Shown here: positions 24,337 to 32,740 of the stretch, piece after piece
Numbering within the stretch: the stretch's first letter is position 1
Layout: every line of letters begins with the position of its first letter
DNA from: Saprospiraceae bacterium
GTDB lineage: Bacteria; Bacteroidota; Bacteroidia; Chitinophagales; Saprospiraceae
Reading direction: 5' to 3'
Length of the DNA: 40,561 nucleotides
NCBI GenBank assembly: GCA_013214355.1
Contig: JABSSL010000110.1
Location: forward strand, 1 to 40,561
Translations under genes and position numbers: made by a program
Notes under the pieces: generated by a model
Database searches by the model: none
The model's input: only the letters and a program-made list of their open reading frames with translations
What the model was told of the DNA's origin: nothing

Positions 24337-27300
24337 ATGCGTGAGCCTCCTCCACACCCACCGAAACTTTTAATTCAGCCGATTTTGTCTAAATTAGTTG
24401 TTCATGGCGAACCAATCGAAAAAACGCTTCCTATCCCTGATTTTCTGGGGGAGTCCCTGTCTGTCTTTGCTCAGCAGTACGGCTATGTTCAATACAGCGC
24501 AGATACAGGCGCACCTTTCGAAGGCGTGGCTTCCGTGATCCAAGATAAAGAAGGATTTGTTTGGATCGCTTCTGAAAATGGCTTGTACCGCTTTGATGGG
24601 ATCCACTTTGACATTTACAGTCTTCATACCCAAAGTCAAAACATTCATCAACTGCATACGGATGGAGAGGACCTCTTCTTTGTAAATGACATGAACCTGT
24701 ACCGGATTAGAACGCTCTCCGCAAATCCTAGGATTGATCTAGTTCAGGCAGGAAGCATTACCGAAGCCGACTCCCTCCCCTTTTATCCCAATGATTTTCT
24801 ACTAAGTACAAATAAAGATATTTGGATTAGTCAATCCAATCACGCTATCGGTCGCCTACAGGATAAGCAGTTTAGCAACTATCGGTTTTCCGACGCGAAT
24901 AAGGCTCAACAATTATCGATGCAGGAAGACGCTGAAGGGGGGATATGGGTATTAAGCCCACTTGATGGCCTATTTTACTTTAACAAAGACGCAAATACTT
25001 TCCAACAGAAACTAGATATCCAAAACAGGGAGAGCTTATTAATTCACCAGGAATATCTGCTCATAGGAGGAGAAGCGTTAGAAGTCTATAAAATCAAAAA
25101 TAACCGATTGATCCTTTACAAGAAGATTGCCATGGACTATGGTCCTATTTCGGCGATCCACGTAGATCGAGACGGACAGTATATTGTTGGTACGCAGCAA
25201 GGAAAGCTAATGCGATTTCCAGATTTGAATAGTCCTCCTCAATCGATCTATGGTGCCAATGAGGCACATCGAGTGGAAGAACTAGATTTTGGTAAAATCC
25301 ATGAAATTTATACCAGTGCTGATAGCATCGGCAAAAATGATCGACTTTGGGTTTGCTCGGAAAATGGCTTGTGGCTGCTCCAGCAACGCTTCTTCAAGAC
25401 TGTCAAGAATCTTCCGATGAATAATCCAATCGGAATTGCCGTAGGGGAAGATCGAAAAGTTTGGGTACCGATGAACTATCTCTATCAGATCAGTCCTGAA
25501 GAAAACGAATTCGTAGCCCGAACCAGCTACAATAATATGCAGGTTAATGCCGTAGCCAAGGATAAGGCTGGCTTTACCTGGATTTCTCGAAATACGCCGA
25601 AGGTGGAACTGCTGAAGTATCAAAATAATGACCTGATCAGGCGATATGATTTGCAGGATCGAGGAGAGGCTGTTTTTAATCTTTATCCTGATAGCAAGGG
25701 GAATTTATGGTTTTGCCAAGCACCGTCCATTAAACCTATTGTGGGGGTGGCTAAGGTGAATACAAATGGTAAAATTGAATATTACGATGATCAAAAGGGT
25801 TTTTCAAGTAGAGTCTTGACGATTAAGGAAAGTTCGCGAGGAGAGATTTATGCTGCGGGCATCGGCGAAAAAAGCTATCTCTATCGCTACGATAGCGAGC
25901 AGGATCAATTTGTCAATTTGAGTCCAAAACTCCCCTTTGAAGCCTTGCTGAATTTTGAGGTCCATGATCTGACCATTGATGATCGCGGGATTGTCTGGCT
26001 AGCCACCACGGATGGCTTACTCCGGTATGATTCTGAGAAAATCGCACTGATCAAAAATGACCTCTTGGGGCAAGAAGAAGTAAGAGGTGTTACGCATTAT
26101 GCCAATAATAATATTTGGGTAGCCACAGCAACGCATGGTTTGGTTTTTCATCAACAAAACACCTCTACCGTTTTGGGAGAACAGGAGGGACTGCCCGCAG
26201 TAATCAGTGCCTATCGATGTATCACGACCGATAGCGATGGTCGACTCTGGGCCGGCACACCGGAAGGTTTGGTATATTCCCGTATCGATGCTGCCACGCT
26301 ACCCTATTCCAATTCTCCAAGGCTTCGGCAGGTCAACATCAATCAGAAGGAGATCATTGCCGCCTTCGATTCCACCATTCTACTCCGACAAGATCAACAG
26401 CTCGAGCTGGTATTTACCAACTTGGCATTTCCCGCAAAAAATGTACAATATCAATACCGGCTCATCCCAACAGCGGATAAACAGATCATGCTGGAAGAAC
26501 AGCTTTGGCAATCGAATGGGAAGCGTAATAGTTTAACCATTAGCAAACTAGAACTTGGAGAATACTACTTGGAGGTAAGAGCTCGGCAGACCGGAGGATT
26601 CCAGTGGAGCATTCCTTCCAGTCTGGAATTAAACGTCTACCTCCCTTTGTATCTCAGATCCTGGTTTATCTACACTGTTCTGGGCTCCTTATTGCTTCTA
26701 GTCGCTTACTACTTCCGCTTCTATGTACAACGCCGTTTCAAAAGACTACAACAGGTGTTGAAGTACTCCAACGAAAAGCTAGCCAACAAGGAGTCCCAAT
26801 TGATGCAAAAAATCCAAGAGTTTGAGCTCCAAAAAGAAGAGCTCGACAATGCTAACTCCAATATTCAAATACTGGAACTCTTTATCAAAGGAATCCCTAA
26901 AAAAGCCTCCTGGCAAGATGTAATTTCGGCTATGGGGAAAGCCGTCTGGCAAGCTGCGGATATCGATGCCTTTGAAATTGCCTTTCAGGAAAAAGGAGAA
27001 ATTGTCCATCGCGGTTACTCCAACATGGAACGAAGCAGGTATACCTTCCGCAGCAAAACTTTTGATGCCAAAACTAGCCTAACCTGCTGGGCCATGGCTA
27101 ACAAGAAGGAAGTTATGATCAATGACTTTAACAAAGAGCACACCTTGTACATTGATCAGAAGGAAGCCTACCATTTTAAGTCCTTAATTTTTATTCCTTT
27201 TAAATTGGAGAATGATCAGCCGGTGGTATTATGTGCCTACAGTATCAAAGAAAATGACTTCGATCACAATGACCTAGTCATGTTCCGGATCTTGTCCAAG

Positions 27301-27345
27301 TTCATCCATTTTTCGATCCACCAGGAATTAAAAAAGCAATTATGA
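24337..27345 (+). CDS. Propeller-Y_Y_Y-TM-coiled coil-GAF sensor without kinase
   Basis: At least eleven Reg_prop-type blades are readable from about residue 67 (VIQDKEGFVWIASENGLYRF) to 645 (TDSDGRLWAGTPEGLVYS). A Y_Y_Y-like domain (about 660-765) follows, then one membrane helix (WFIYTVLGSLLLLVAYYF, about 774-791), a coiled coil (about 796-840) and a cytosolic GAF-like domain to 1002. Bacteroidota proteins of this layout normally end in a histidine kinase or LuxR domain; this one ends after GAF. The start is doubtful: residues 1-45 are not a signal peptide, whereas an ATG at 24404 in another frame encodes MANQSKKRFLSLIF and meets this frame across a G run at 24447-24451. Its stop overlaps the channel gene start by four bases. 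Confidence 0.85.
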   Translation: MREPPPHPPKLLIQPILSKLVVHGEPIEKTLPIPDFLGESLSVFAQQYGYVQYSADTGAPFEGVASVIQDKEGFVWIASENGLYRFDGIHFDIYSLHTQSQNIHQLHTDGEDLFFVNDMNLYRIRTLSANPRIDLVQAGSITEADSLPFYPNDFLLSTNKDIWISQSNHAIGRLQDKQFSNYRFSDANKAQQLSMQEDAEGGIWVLSPLDGLFYFNKDANTFQQKLDIQNRESLLIHQEYLLIGGEALEVYKIKNNRLILYKKIAMDYGPISAIHVDRDGQYIVGTQQGKLMRFPDLNSPPQSIYGANEAHRVEELDFGKIHEIYTSADSIGKNDRLWVCSENGLWLLQQRFFKTVKNLPMNNPIGIAVGEDRKVWVPMNYLYQISPEENEFVARTSYNNMQVNAVAKDKAGFTWISRNTPKVELLKYQNNDLIRRYDLQDRGEAVFNLYPDSKGNLWFCQAPSIKPIVGVAKVNTNGKIEYYDDQKGFSSRVLTIKESSRGEIYAAGIGEKSYLYRYDSEQDQFVNLSPKLPFEALLNFEVHDLTIDDRGIVWLATTDGLLRYDSEKIALIKNDLLGQEEVRGVTHYANNNIWVATATHGLVFHQQNTSTVLGEQEGLPAVISAYRCITTDSDGRLWAGTPEGLVYSRIDAATLPYSNSPRLRQVNINQKEIIAAFDSTILLRQDQQLELVFTNLAFPAKNVQYQYRLIPTADKQIMLEEQLWQSNGKRNSLTISKLELGEYYLEVRARQTGGFQWSIPSSLELNVYLPLYLRSWFIYTVLGSLLLLVAYYFRFYVQRRFKRLQQVLKYSNEKLANKESQLMQKIQEFELQKEELDNANSNIQILELFIKGIPKKASWQDVISAMGKAVWQAADIDAFEIAFQEKGEIVHRGYSNMERSRYTFRSKTFDAKTSLTCWAMANKKEVMINDFNKEHTLYIDQKEAYHFKSLIFIPFKLENDQPVVLCAYSIKENDFDHNDLVMFRILSKFIHFSIHQELKKQL

Positions 27346-28424
27346 ATGAACCACTCCATCGCTTATTTCCCTTGCTACTGCTAGTCATTTGCCAGCAGAT
27401 GGCCATCGCAAACACAGATACCTTGATCGTAGGCATCTATCACAACCCGCCTTTTGTAATTGCCACGGATGAAGACACCTACGAAGGCCTGAGTATTGAA
27501 CTTTGGGAGAATATTGCAGAGGCCTCCAAGATCTCTTTCGAATACCGACAATACTCAGACTTCATTGGCATCTTAAAACAGTTGGAATACAAGGAAATCG
27601 ACCTCACCATTAATCCGATGGATGTCAATGATACAAGGGTAGAAAAGTTTGATATGACCCAACCCTTTTTCATTACCAGTATTGGCGTGGCGATCCCTTT
27701 CATGAATCGATCAACCTTAAGTGTATTTGTACGGAATATCTTCTCCTTAGCATTTCTCGAAATTATCCTCTTGCTCATCCTGGTCATTTTCATCTTTGGT
27801 TTCTTACTCTGGTTGGTAGAACGAGGGCATAACAAATTCCAGTTCCGCCCGGGCTTCTTGGGGCTCTTTGACGGTCTGTGGTGGTCGGCCGTAACCATGA
27901 CGACGGTTGGGTATGGAGACAAGGCCCCAAAGTCCAACCTCGGCAAGGCCATCGCCATCATTTGGATGTTTACAGCGGTAATCATTATCTCTAGTTTCAC
28001 GGCTGGCATCGCCTCTACGTTGACCATAAGTGGCTTGCAGACGGATATAGAGACGGTTGAGGATATTCGTTTGGTTGAAAAGGCCTCAGTAGTTGGCGCA
28101 ACCAGCAGTGAATTCTATCTGACGCAAGAAGAAATCCCCATTCACCAAACCTTTGCTTCCCCCATCCCCGCCCTTCGAACCCTTGCTAAGAAAGAGAACG
28201 ATGTCTTGCTCCATGATCGAACCGTGTTGCAATATTACATCAACCGACTCTCCTTAAATGAAAAGGTTAAGTTGCTACCGATCACCTTAAAAGAACACTA
28301 TCAAAGTTTTATGCTCCCGAAGGGACACGCCAGCTTTGATGTCATTAATGTGGGCTTGATGAAGGAAATGCAGAAGAATGGTTGGGAGGAATTGCAACGT
28401 AAATATAATGTTGTTTGGCGGTAA
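27342..28424 (+). CDS. GluR0-like ligand-gated potassium channel
   Basis: A 360-residue protein with a signal peptide (LLLLVICQQMAIA). A solute-binding domain (SBP_bac_3) is split in two: lobe S1 at about 25-122 (VGIYHNPPFVIATDED, NDTRVEKFDMTQPFF) and lobe S2 at about 233-358. Between them lie helix M1 (about 137-158), a pore loop with the selectivity filter T188-V-G-Y-G-D193, and helix M2 (about 200-229). This is the layout of prokaryotic ionotropic glutamate receptors such as GluR0. Arg99 and Asp292 (LLHDRT) fall where the ligand's carboxylate and amino group are bound in that family. It should be a tetrameric, periplasmic-amino-acid-gated K+ channel. It is translationally coupled to the propeller/GAF sensor gene (four-base overlap). 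Confidence 0.9.
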   Translation: MNEPLHRLFPLLLLVICQQMAIANTDTLIVGIYHNPPFVIATDEDTYEGLSIELWENIAEASKISFEYRQYSDFIGILKQLEYKEIDLTINPMDVNDTRVEKFDMTQPFFITSIGVAIPFMNRSTLSVFVRNIFSLAFLEIILLLILVIFIFGFLLWLVERGHNKFQFRPGFLGLFDGLWWSAVTMTTVGYGDKAPKSNLGKAIAIIWMFTAVIIISSFTAGIASTLTISGLQTDIETVEDIRLVEKASVVGATSSEFYLTQEEIPIHQTFASPIPALRTLAKKENDVLLHDRTVLQYYINRLSLNEKVKLLPITLKEHYQSFMLPKGHASFDVINVGLMKEMQKNGWEELQRKYNVVWR

Positions 28425-28501
28425 TGGTTCCCTTGTGGAAGAAGGATAAGGATGTTCAGAAAGCCCTCCCATCAGTCACTTAACAGCTCGGACAATTCTT
28501 A

Positions 28502-29305
28502 CTAAATATTCAAAATATTGGATTTAATTTCTTGAATCTGCTGCAGGCTCTTCATCAACAATTCATGCGAAGTATGTATTGAACTGCCCTTGGCAACCAG
28601 TTCATAATCGAAACTTCGAGCTGAACCCAGTAGAAATTTCGCGCCCTGCAAAGTGTGAAGGTCTAGCGGCGAATTTCCGTTCTCAAATACCATTAATTCT
28701 GCCTGCTGTGATTCAACACCCCCTCTCAAATCACCCTCATACAAGAAAATGAATAAGGTATCATGATCCGAAGGAGTCTGGTAAGTCCAGCGCTGTCCCT
28801 TCTCTAGATTTACTTCCAAATAATTGAGGTTGTAGGGAGGCTTAATCCTGCTTTCTAACCCATCGTACTTTCCTAGTAATAGATGATAGTCGCGATCTTT
28901 TGTGATTTCCTTCTCTTTTAAGAAAATACTCTTAGGGGCTAGCACTTGTAGTTCTGGCGGCAAAGCAATCCACAATTGAAAACCTTTAGCGTAGCTATCA
29001 TCCCGGATTTGTCCCTTGTGCCATACCCCATTACCCGCTTCCAGATATTCAATATCCCGCACACCTAAACTGACTTTGTTTCCAGTACTTTCTTGAATAT
29101 CAGTACTTCCTTCCACATAGTAGGTGAAGGTTGCAATCCCCGAATGAGGATGCCATCCAAAGCCAGATCCTTTGGGAGGATGGCCATTGATATAATCTAA
29201 AAAAACAAAGGGTTTTGTAAATCTCCCCTCTATCCTGGGATGAATCAATCTTGTGATCAGGCCATGGTTCTGGCCATTGGTCCGATATATTACCTTTCTA
29301 GACAT
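28502..29305 (-). CDS. Pirin-family bicupin protein
   Basis: A 267-residue cytoplasmic protein. The N-terminal cupin carries the pirin signature GFGWHPHSGIATFTYYVEGS followed by ESTG, including metal-ligand histidines. Further pirin segments are YLEAGNGVWHKGQI and GFQLWIALPPELQ. The C-terminal cupin begins near YHLLLGKYDGLES. Bacterial pirins are quercetinase-like or redox-sensing proteins, often next to NAD(P)H:FMN reductases, as here. It is the last gene of a minus-strand run: Crp/Fnr regulator, barrel-like protein, FMN reductase, pirin, with gaps of 33 to 44 bases. The stop at 28502 converges with the channel gene. Confidence 0.9.
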   Translation of the reverse strand: MSRKVIYRTNGQNHGLITRLIHPRIEGRFTKPFVFLDYINGHPPKGSGFGWHPHSGIATFTYYVEGSTDIQESTGNKVSLGVRDIEYLEAGNGVWHKGQIRDDSYAKGFQLWIALPPELQVLAPKSIFLKEKEITKDRDYHLLLGKYDGLESRIKPPYNLNYLEVNLEKGQRWTYQTPSDHDTLFIFLYEGDLRGGVESQQAELMVFENGNSPLDLHTLQGAKFLLGSARSFDYELVAKGSSIHTSHELLMKSLQQIQEIKSNILNI

Positions 29306-29338
29306 AATGCTTATATATTGAGTAAGTAGAGTTGGAGC

Positions 29339-29872
29339 TTATTTAATCGCTTGCAAAAAACTGGCAACTTTATTTTCATGCTCTTCCCGAAATGAGTGAT
29401 CCACAATACGTCCATCAGAAAAAGTTTGATAGAATGAAGGCAGTGTAAAACTTTCAATGATGTCTGCCCCCAAAAAAGGGAAGGATCCTAATGCGGATTG
29501 AAGGACGGTAGCTCCACCTCTAGTTCCTGGGGAAGTGGCCATTAAGAGCATCGGTTTCTGGTTCCAGAATTCTGTATTTATTCTTGACAACCAATCAATG
29601 ATGTTCTTAAAGACAGCGGAATAGGATCCGTTGTGCTCGGCCAATGATATTACGAAGCCGTCTGCCATTTCAATTACCTTACTTAGCTCCCTTACCTGGG
29701 CAGGAATACCCCGCTCCGATTCGTAGTCGACTCCATAGATGGGTAGCTCAAAATCATTCAAGTTTACTTGAATAACTTCATGCCCATCTAACATTTGGGA
29801 AGTGTAGATTACCAACTTCTTGTTGATCGATTCTTTGCTGTTGCTTCCAGCTAATGCTACTATTTTTTTCAT
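29339..29872 (-). CDS. NADPH-dependent FMN reductase
   Basis: The start at 29872 gives a 177-residue protein beginning KKIVALAGSNSKESINKKL, the flavodoxin-like phosphate-binding loop of the FMN_red family. A longer open frame to 30094 overlaps the previous gene and should be ignored. LPIYGVDYESERGIP and EMADGFVISLAEHNGSYSAV contact the flavin in relatives, and ATSPGTRGGATVLQ is the second conserved turn. It should reduce FMN or quinone-like substrates with NAD(P)H in the cytoplasm. It lies 33 bases upstream of the pirin gene and 43 bases downstream of a barrel-like protein gene. The FMN reductase-pirin pair is a recurrent oxidative-stress combination. Confidence 0.88.
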   Translation of the reverse strand: MKKIVALAGSNSKESINKKLVIYTSQMLDGHEVIQVNLNDFELPIYGVDYESERGIPAQVRELSKVIEMADGFVISLAEHNGSYSAVFKNIIDWLSRINTEFWNQKPMLLMATSPGTRGGATVLQSALGSFPFLGADIIESFTLPSFYQTFSDGRIVDHSFREEHENKVASFLQAIK

Positions 29873-29915
29873 GATTTTAGATTGTTTAATTGAGTAATAT
29901 CTTGTTGAATGTATT

Positions 29916-30560
29916 TCACAGCATTCTTCTATAGTACATGCCAATAGCCTTCTTGCTATGTGCCTGCGGCCCATATCGATCCATATCCAGGCCCAATCCA
30001 AACTGATGTCCTTTAAGTGAAATGCCCGCACGTAGTTGTTGAAAACTTCTAGAATGGACCTTAAATTCATCCCATACCGTAAGGAATTGACCATTTATCC
30101 AGAATGACATAAACTCCTTGACAGGTACCTTAAATTGAAACTGAGCAAATGCTTCTGCATAGATTTGCTCTTCTTGTTGAGCATATCCAATAGTTGGAAT
30201 GAGGACTAGGAGTAGCCTTTCGCTTTTGGAGGTATATCTTGCTGATATTCTCTGAGAAAATCCGCCAATACTGTTGTAGTAGAGGGAAGGTCCGATCGAA
30301 ATTCTTTTACTAAAATTCCAAAATAAGGTGGGTTGAATACCTGATTCATTGAAGTTCCGGTTTTCCTGGGAACCATAATTTTCAAAGAATCCGAGGGTCG
30401 TCAAATTCAGTGACTTCCCATCATTGAGGTATTGACTGGAAAAGAGATTGAAAGTAGTCTTATCTAGACTTTTAAAGAATTCAACTTGAGTAAATTGAGC
30501 ATGCAAGTTGATGGCAAATCCAAAGCTTAGCAATATGAGGGAAGGCGCTGTATTTTTCAT
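29916..30560 (-). CDS. Predicted outer-membrane barrel-like protein, unrecognised family
   Basis: A 214-residue exported protein with a signal peptide (LILLSFGFAINLHAQ). The mature part has alternating hydrophobic and aromatic strands (FNLFSSQYL, LTTLGFFENYG, PTLFWNFSKRISIGPSLYYN, AEAFAQFQF, SFWINGQFL, LRAGISLKGHQFGLGLDMD) ending in YYRRML. It looks like a small eight- to ten-stranded outer-membrane barrel, but no family is recognised. It sits 44 bases after the Crp/Fnr regulator gene and 43 before FMN reductase on the same strand, so it belongs to their operon. Its role there cannot be told. Confidence 0.65.
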   Translation of the reverse strand: MKNTAPSLILLSFGFAINLHAQFTQVEFFKSLDKTTFNLFSSQYLNDGKSLNLTTLGFFENYGSQENRNFNESGIQPTLFWNFSKRISIGPSLYYNSIGGFSQRISARYTSKSERLLLVLIPTIGYAQQEEQIYAEAFAQFQFKVPVKEFMSFWINGQFLTVWDEFKVHSRSFQQLRAGISLKGHQFGLGLDMDRYGPQAHSKKAIGMYYRRML

Positions 30561-30604
30561 GCCTCAAAAATCAGAGGAGTAGACATGAAAAAAAATAAAC
30601 TAGT

Positions 30605-31207
30605 TTAAGTCGCCGATCTTTTCTTAATTTTTGCCTTGATCATGCTCATAAATTCAGGAGTTACACCGATGTAAGCGGCTAGATCTTTTTGTTTTATCCT
30701 ATTGATTATTAGCGGATACTGTTCCTTGAATCTCAGATATCTTTCTTCGGCAGTCAGCGAAATGTTCTGGTTTGTTCTTCGGATATAGTTCATGAGGGAT
30801 CTTTGATACAAGATCCGGTAAAACCTTTCAAATTGCGGAATCTCTTGGAATAGAAGTTCGTAATTCGCTCTAGACATGGCCAAGAGCTCCGTATCCTCTA
30901 TAGCTTCTATAAAAGTTTGAGAAGGTTCTTTTGCAATAAAGCTGGCCATGTCGGTAGTCCAATAATCTTCGATTCCGAACATGGAAATATGTGGCGTACC
31001 CCCCATATCTATTGTATAGGCCTTCACACATCCTTTCGTAATGAAGTACTCATATTTCGCTACATCTCCTTCTTGCAAAAGGAAGTCTTTCTTTTTGACG
31101 GTGACCACTTTCAGGAAGGAAAGAAATCTACGCTTTTCCAGATCCGTCAATTCAATGAATCTAGTGACATTATTGATAATGAGGTGGTGGGCATCTTTAA
31201 GTTTCAT
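30605..31207 (-). CDS. Crp/Fnr-family transcriptional regulator
   Basis: A 200-residue protein. Residues about 20-115 are a cyclic-nucleotide-binding-like beta roll (KKKDFLLQEGDVAKYEYFIT, then KGCVKAYTIDMGGTP). After a long dimerisation helix, a C-terminal winged-helix region contains IKQKDLAAYIGVTPEFMSMI, the recognition helix-turn-helix. The usual PRELxxxTxxR-type cAMP site is not evident, and there are no cysteine clusters for iron-sulphur sensing, so the ligand is unknown. It heads the barrel-FMN reductase-pirin run and starts 12 bases after the barstar-like gene stop. It probably controls this run. Confidence 0.85.
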   Translation of the reverse strand: MKLKDAHHLIINNVTRFIELTDLEKRRFLSFLKVVTVKKKDFLLQEGDVAKYEYFITKGCVKAYTIDMGGTPHISMFGIEDYWTTDMASFIAKEPSQTFIEAIEDTELLAMSRANYELLFQEIPQFERFYRILYQRSLMNYIRRTNQNISLTAEERYLRFKEQYPLIINRIKQKDLAAYIGVTPEFMSMIKAKIKKRSAT

Positions 31208-31219
31208 TTTGGTGAAGTT

Positions 31220-31516
31220 CTAGTAAATCTCGAATGTTACATTTTCCGCTTCTGCGAGTATCTCTACAACGGTACTGAGGAAGTTGCCATTCAAAAAGTA
31301 TCTACTTTTCTCGAAGTTGGACCACATCACCGTTATTTCTTCCCCTGGGTCATGCCTTCCAAATCCTCCCCAAAGTACATCTGCAAAGGCATCCAAATTT
31401 CTACCAATGTGCCAACCTAGCCCGTTGGTGAATATCTTCTCTACATGCCTGTAAAAGCCTTTCTTTGAACGAAACTTGTTCCCTTTAATCTCAAAATCCA
31501 TTTCTGGCGATTTCAT
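31220..31516 (-). CDS. Barstar-like ribonuclease inhibitor
   Basis: A 98-residue acidic protein. IKGNKFRSKKGFYRHVEKIF, then GRNLDAFADVLWGGFG and ITVMWSNFEKSRYFLNG match the barstar fold order: a strand and helix 1, then N-x-D-A-x-x-D on helix 2, then a beta strand with W-x-N. Barstars block barnase-type RNases by covering the active site with acidic residues. No barnase/RNase gene was seen nearby. Its ATG follows directly on the TAA of the upstream unknown gene (TAAATG), so the two are translationally coupled. It could be immunity against foreign toxins or half of an unrecognised toxin pair. Confidence 0.75.
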   Translation of the reverse strand: MKSPEMDFEIKGNKFRSKKGFYRHVEKIFTNGLGWHIGRNLDAFADVLWGGFGRHDPGEEITVMWSNFEKSRYFLNGNFLSTVVEILAEAENVTFEIY

Positions 31517-31864
31517 TTATCTAAGTTGGATTTGCACAAACCTGTTTTCGATGTCAATCATAATCCAATCCGCTAAATCAGAATCTGGAATACAATCCGT
31601 CATATCCGTGCCTCTAACATACCTTCTAAGCGCGTATTTACCCAACTTGATCTTCATTTCAAATTCATCCTGCCCATCCTCTCCAATCCAAGCTATCGTA
31701 TTTATTTCTCTTTTATCATTAATCTCTTTTTTTGAGCAATGCTTCCATGCTACGCCATCGCACCACAAACGACGCAGGGCCTTATCATCAGCCTTGCGGA
31801 ACGTCTTGCATAGGTGAAACTCGAGAAATTCGCAAAAGTCTTGGTTGAACGATTCGTCCGTCAA
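31517..31864 (-). CDS. Unknown 115-residue protein coupled to the barstar gene
   Basis: The open frame begins with TTG at 31864; no in-frame ATG lies close by, so TTG is the likely start. The protein is soluble and mixed alpha/beta (CEFLEFHLCKTFRKADDKAL, LWCDGVAWKHCSKKEI, INTIAWIGEDGQDEFEMKI, KLGKYALRRYVRG, DWIMIDIENRFVQIQL). No family is recognised. Four Cys and two His do not make an obvious metal site. Its stop abuts the barstar start, and it lies 27 bases after the nucleotidyltransferase gene on the same strand. It could be a toxin partner, a second immunity protein, or unrelated. Confidence 0.65.
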   Translation of the reverse strand: MTDESFNQDFCEFLEFHLCKTFRKADDKALRRLWCDGVAWKHCSKKEINDKREINTIAWIGEDGQDEFEMKIKLGKYALRRYVRGTDMTDCIPDSDLADWIMIDIENRFVQIQLR

Positions 31865-31891
31865 TAATTTTGGTGTTGGTTATATGGTATC

Positions 31892-32704
31892 TTACAAATC
31901 TTCCAAAGGAGTAGTTCCCTTCCTCCAGCTCCATTCCACCTCCGTCATGAACCACATATAGGCTTCGTGATCAGTTACTCCCCAGTCTCGAAAATTCCGC
32001 ACACTATCAAACAGTACGCTAGCATTTTTGACGTTTGGATCAGCTAGCACTCGATTAATATTTTCAGCAAAGTGTGCGGGTTTTTGCTCACATTTTTCTA
32101 GATAATGCAAAAACCATTTGTGGTAGGGAAAGAGCACCCGGTTATAGGCCAACATAAGCCGACCAGCATGTAATACCAATTGTGAGGCTGCTCTGGATTT
32201 GGTATATAAATTTCCATGTCGCTCTGCCTCTCCCATTAGCCAGTTCTGTATAAAGGACATGCAATAGTAAGACCTTATGCGATCTTCTCTCCCCGCTTCG
32301 GGATAGGCATTTATCCCTGCTAAAATGTCCTCCATCCCATCTGTCTTAGCATGTGCGATAAATGCCCCGTCAAAAGCTGCTCGGGTAGGTTCATTGCCTC
32401 TTTCAGCTACTTCCTGTAGGTATTCCATATTGATGATCTTACCATCCACAAAGCCTCCAGGATAATTACAGAGATCCGTTCGGTTAATAAACAAGTCACC
32501 TTTTAACTGTCTTTTTTTATATACTTCTTCCGTTGCGATAATCATGAAGTCGATATCAGAATCATCTCTTGCGCAGCCTTTTGCTACGGAACCTCCGATG
32601 ATAATAGCTAAGAAACCATCATCATCTTGGTAGGCCTTGACCAGCTTGTCTATGGCATCTCTATGATGCGCTTTAATTTCTCGTTGCATAAGCCGCTTTT
32701 GCAT
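31892..32704 (-). CDS. Nucleotidyltransferase-domain protein
   Basis: A 270-residue cytoplasmic protein. The polymerase-beta-like core is LAIIIGGSVAKGCARDDSDI, with the GS motif at 38-39 and catalytic Asp50 and Asp52 (DSDID). The remaining 200 residues are mostly helical (SRAASQLVLHAGRLMLAYNR, HKWFLHYLEKC), resembling stand-alone aminoglycoside-type or HEPN-associated nucleotidyltransferases. It should transfer a nucleotide to a protein or small molecule; the target is unknown. Its start is only about 36 bases from the MITE-like copy B, whose end may therefore influence its promoter. It leads the minus-strand run that continues through the unknown protein and the barstar-like gene. Confidence 0.8.
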   Translation of the reverse strand: MQKRLMQREIKAHHRDAIDKLVKAYQDDDGFLAIIIGGSVAKGCARDDSDIDFMIIATEEVYKKRQLKGDLFINRTDLCNYPGGFVDGKIINMEYLQEVAERGNEPTRAAFDGAFIAHAKTDGMEDILAGINAYPEAGREDRIRSYYCMSFIQNWLMGEAERHGNLYTKSRAASQLVLHAGRLMLAYNRVLFPYHKWFLHYLEKCEQKPAHFAENINRVLADPNVKNASVLFDSVRNFRDWGVTDHEAYMWFMTEVEWSWRKGTTPLEDL

Positions 32705-32740
32705 GGGTGGTTAAAAATGCGTTGGTATCAGAACAATAAA

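Noticed and set aside
29873-30094. N-terminal extension of the FMN reductase frame
   Set aside because: It overlaps the barrel-like gene in another frame and is not part of the flavodoxin fold; the normal start is at 29872.
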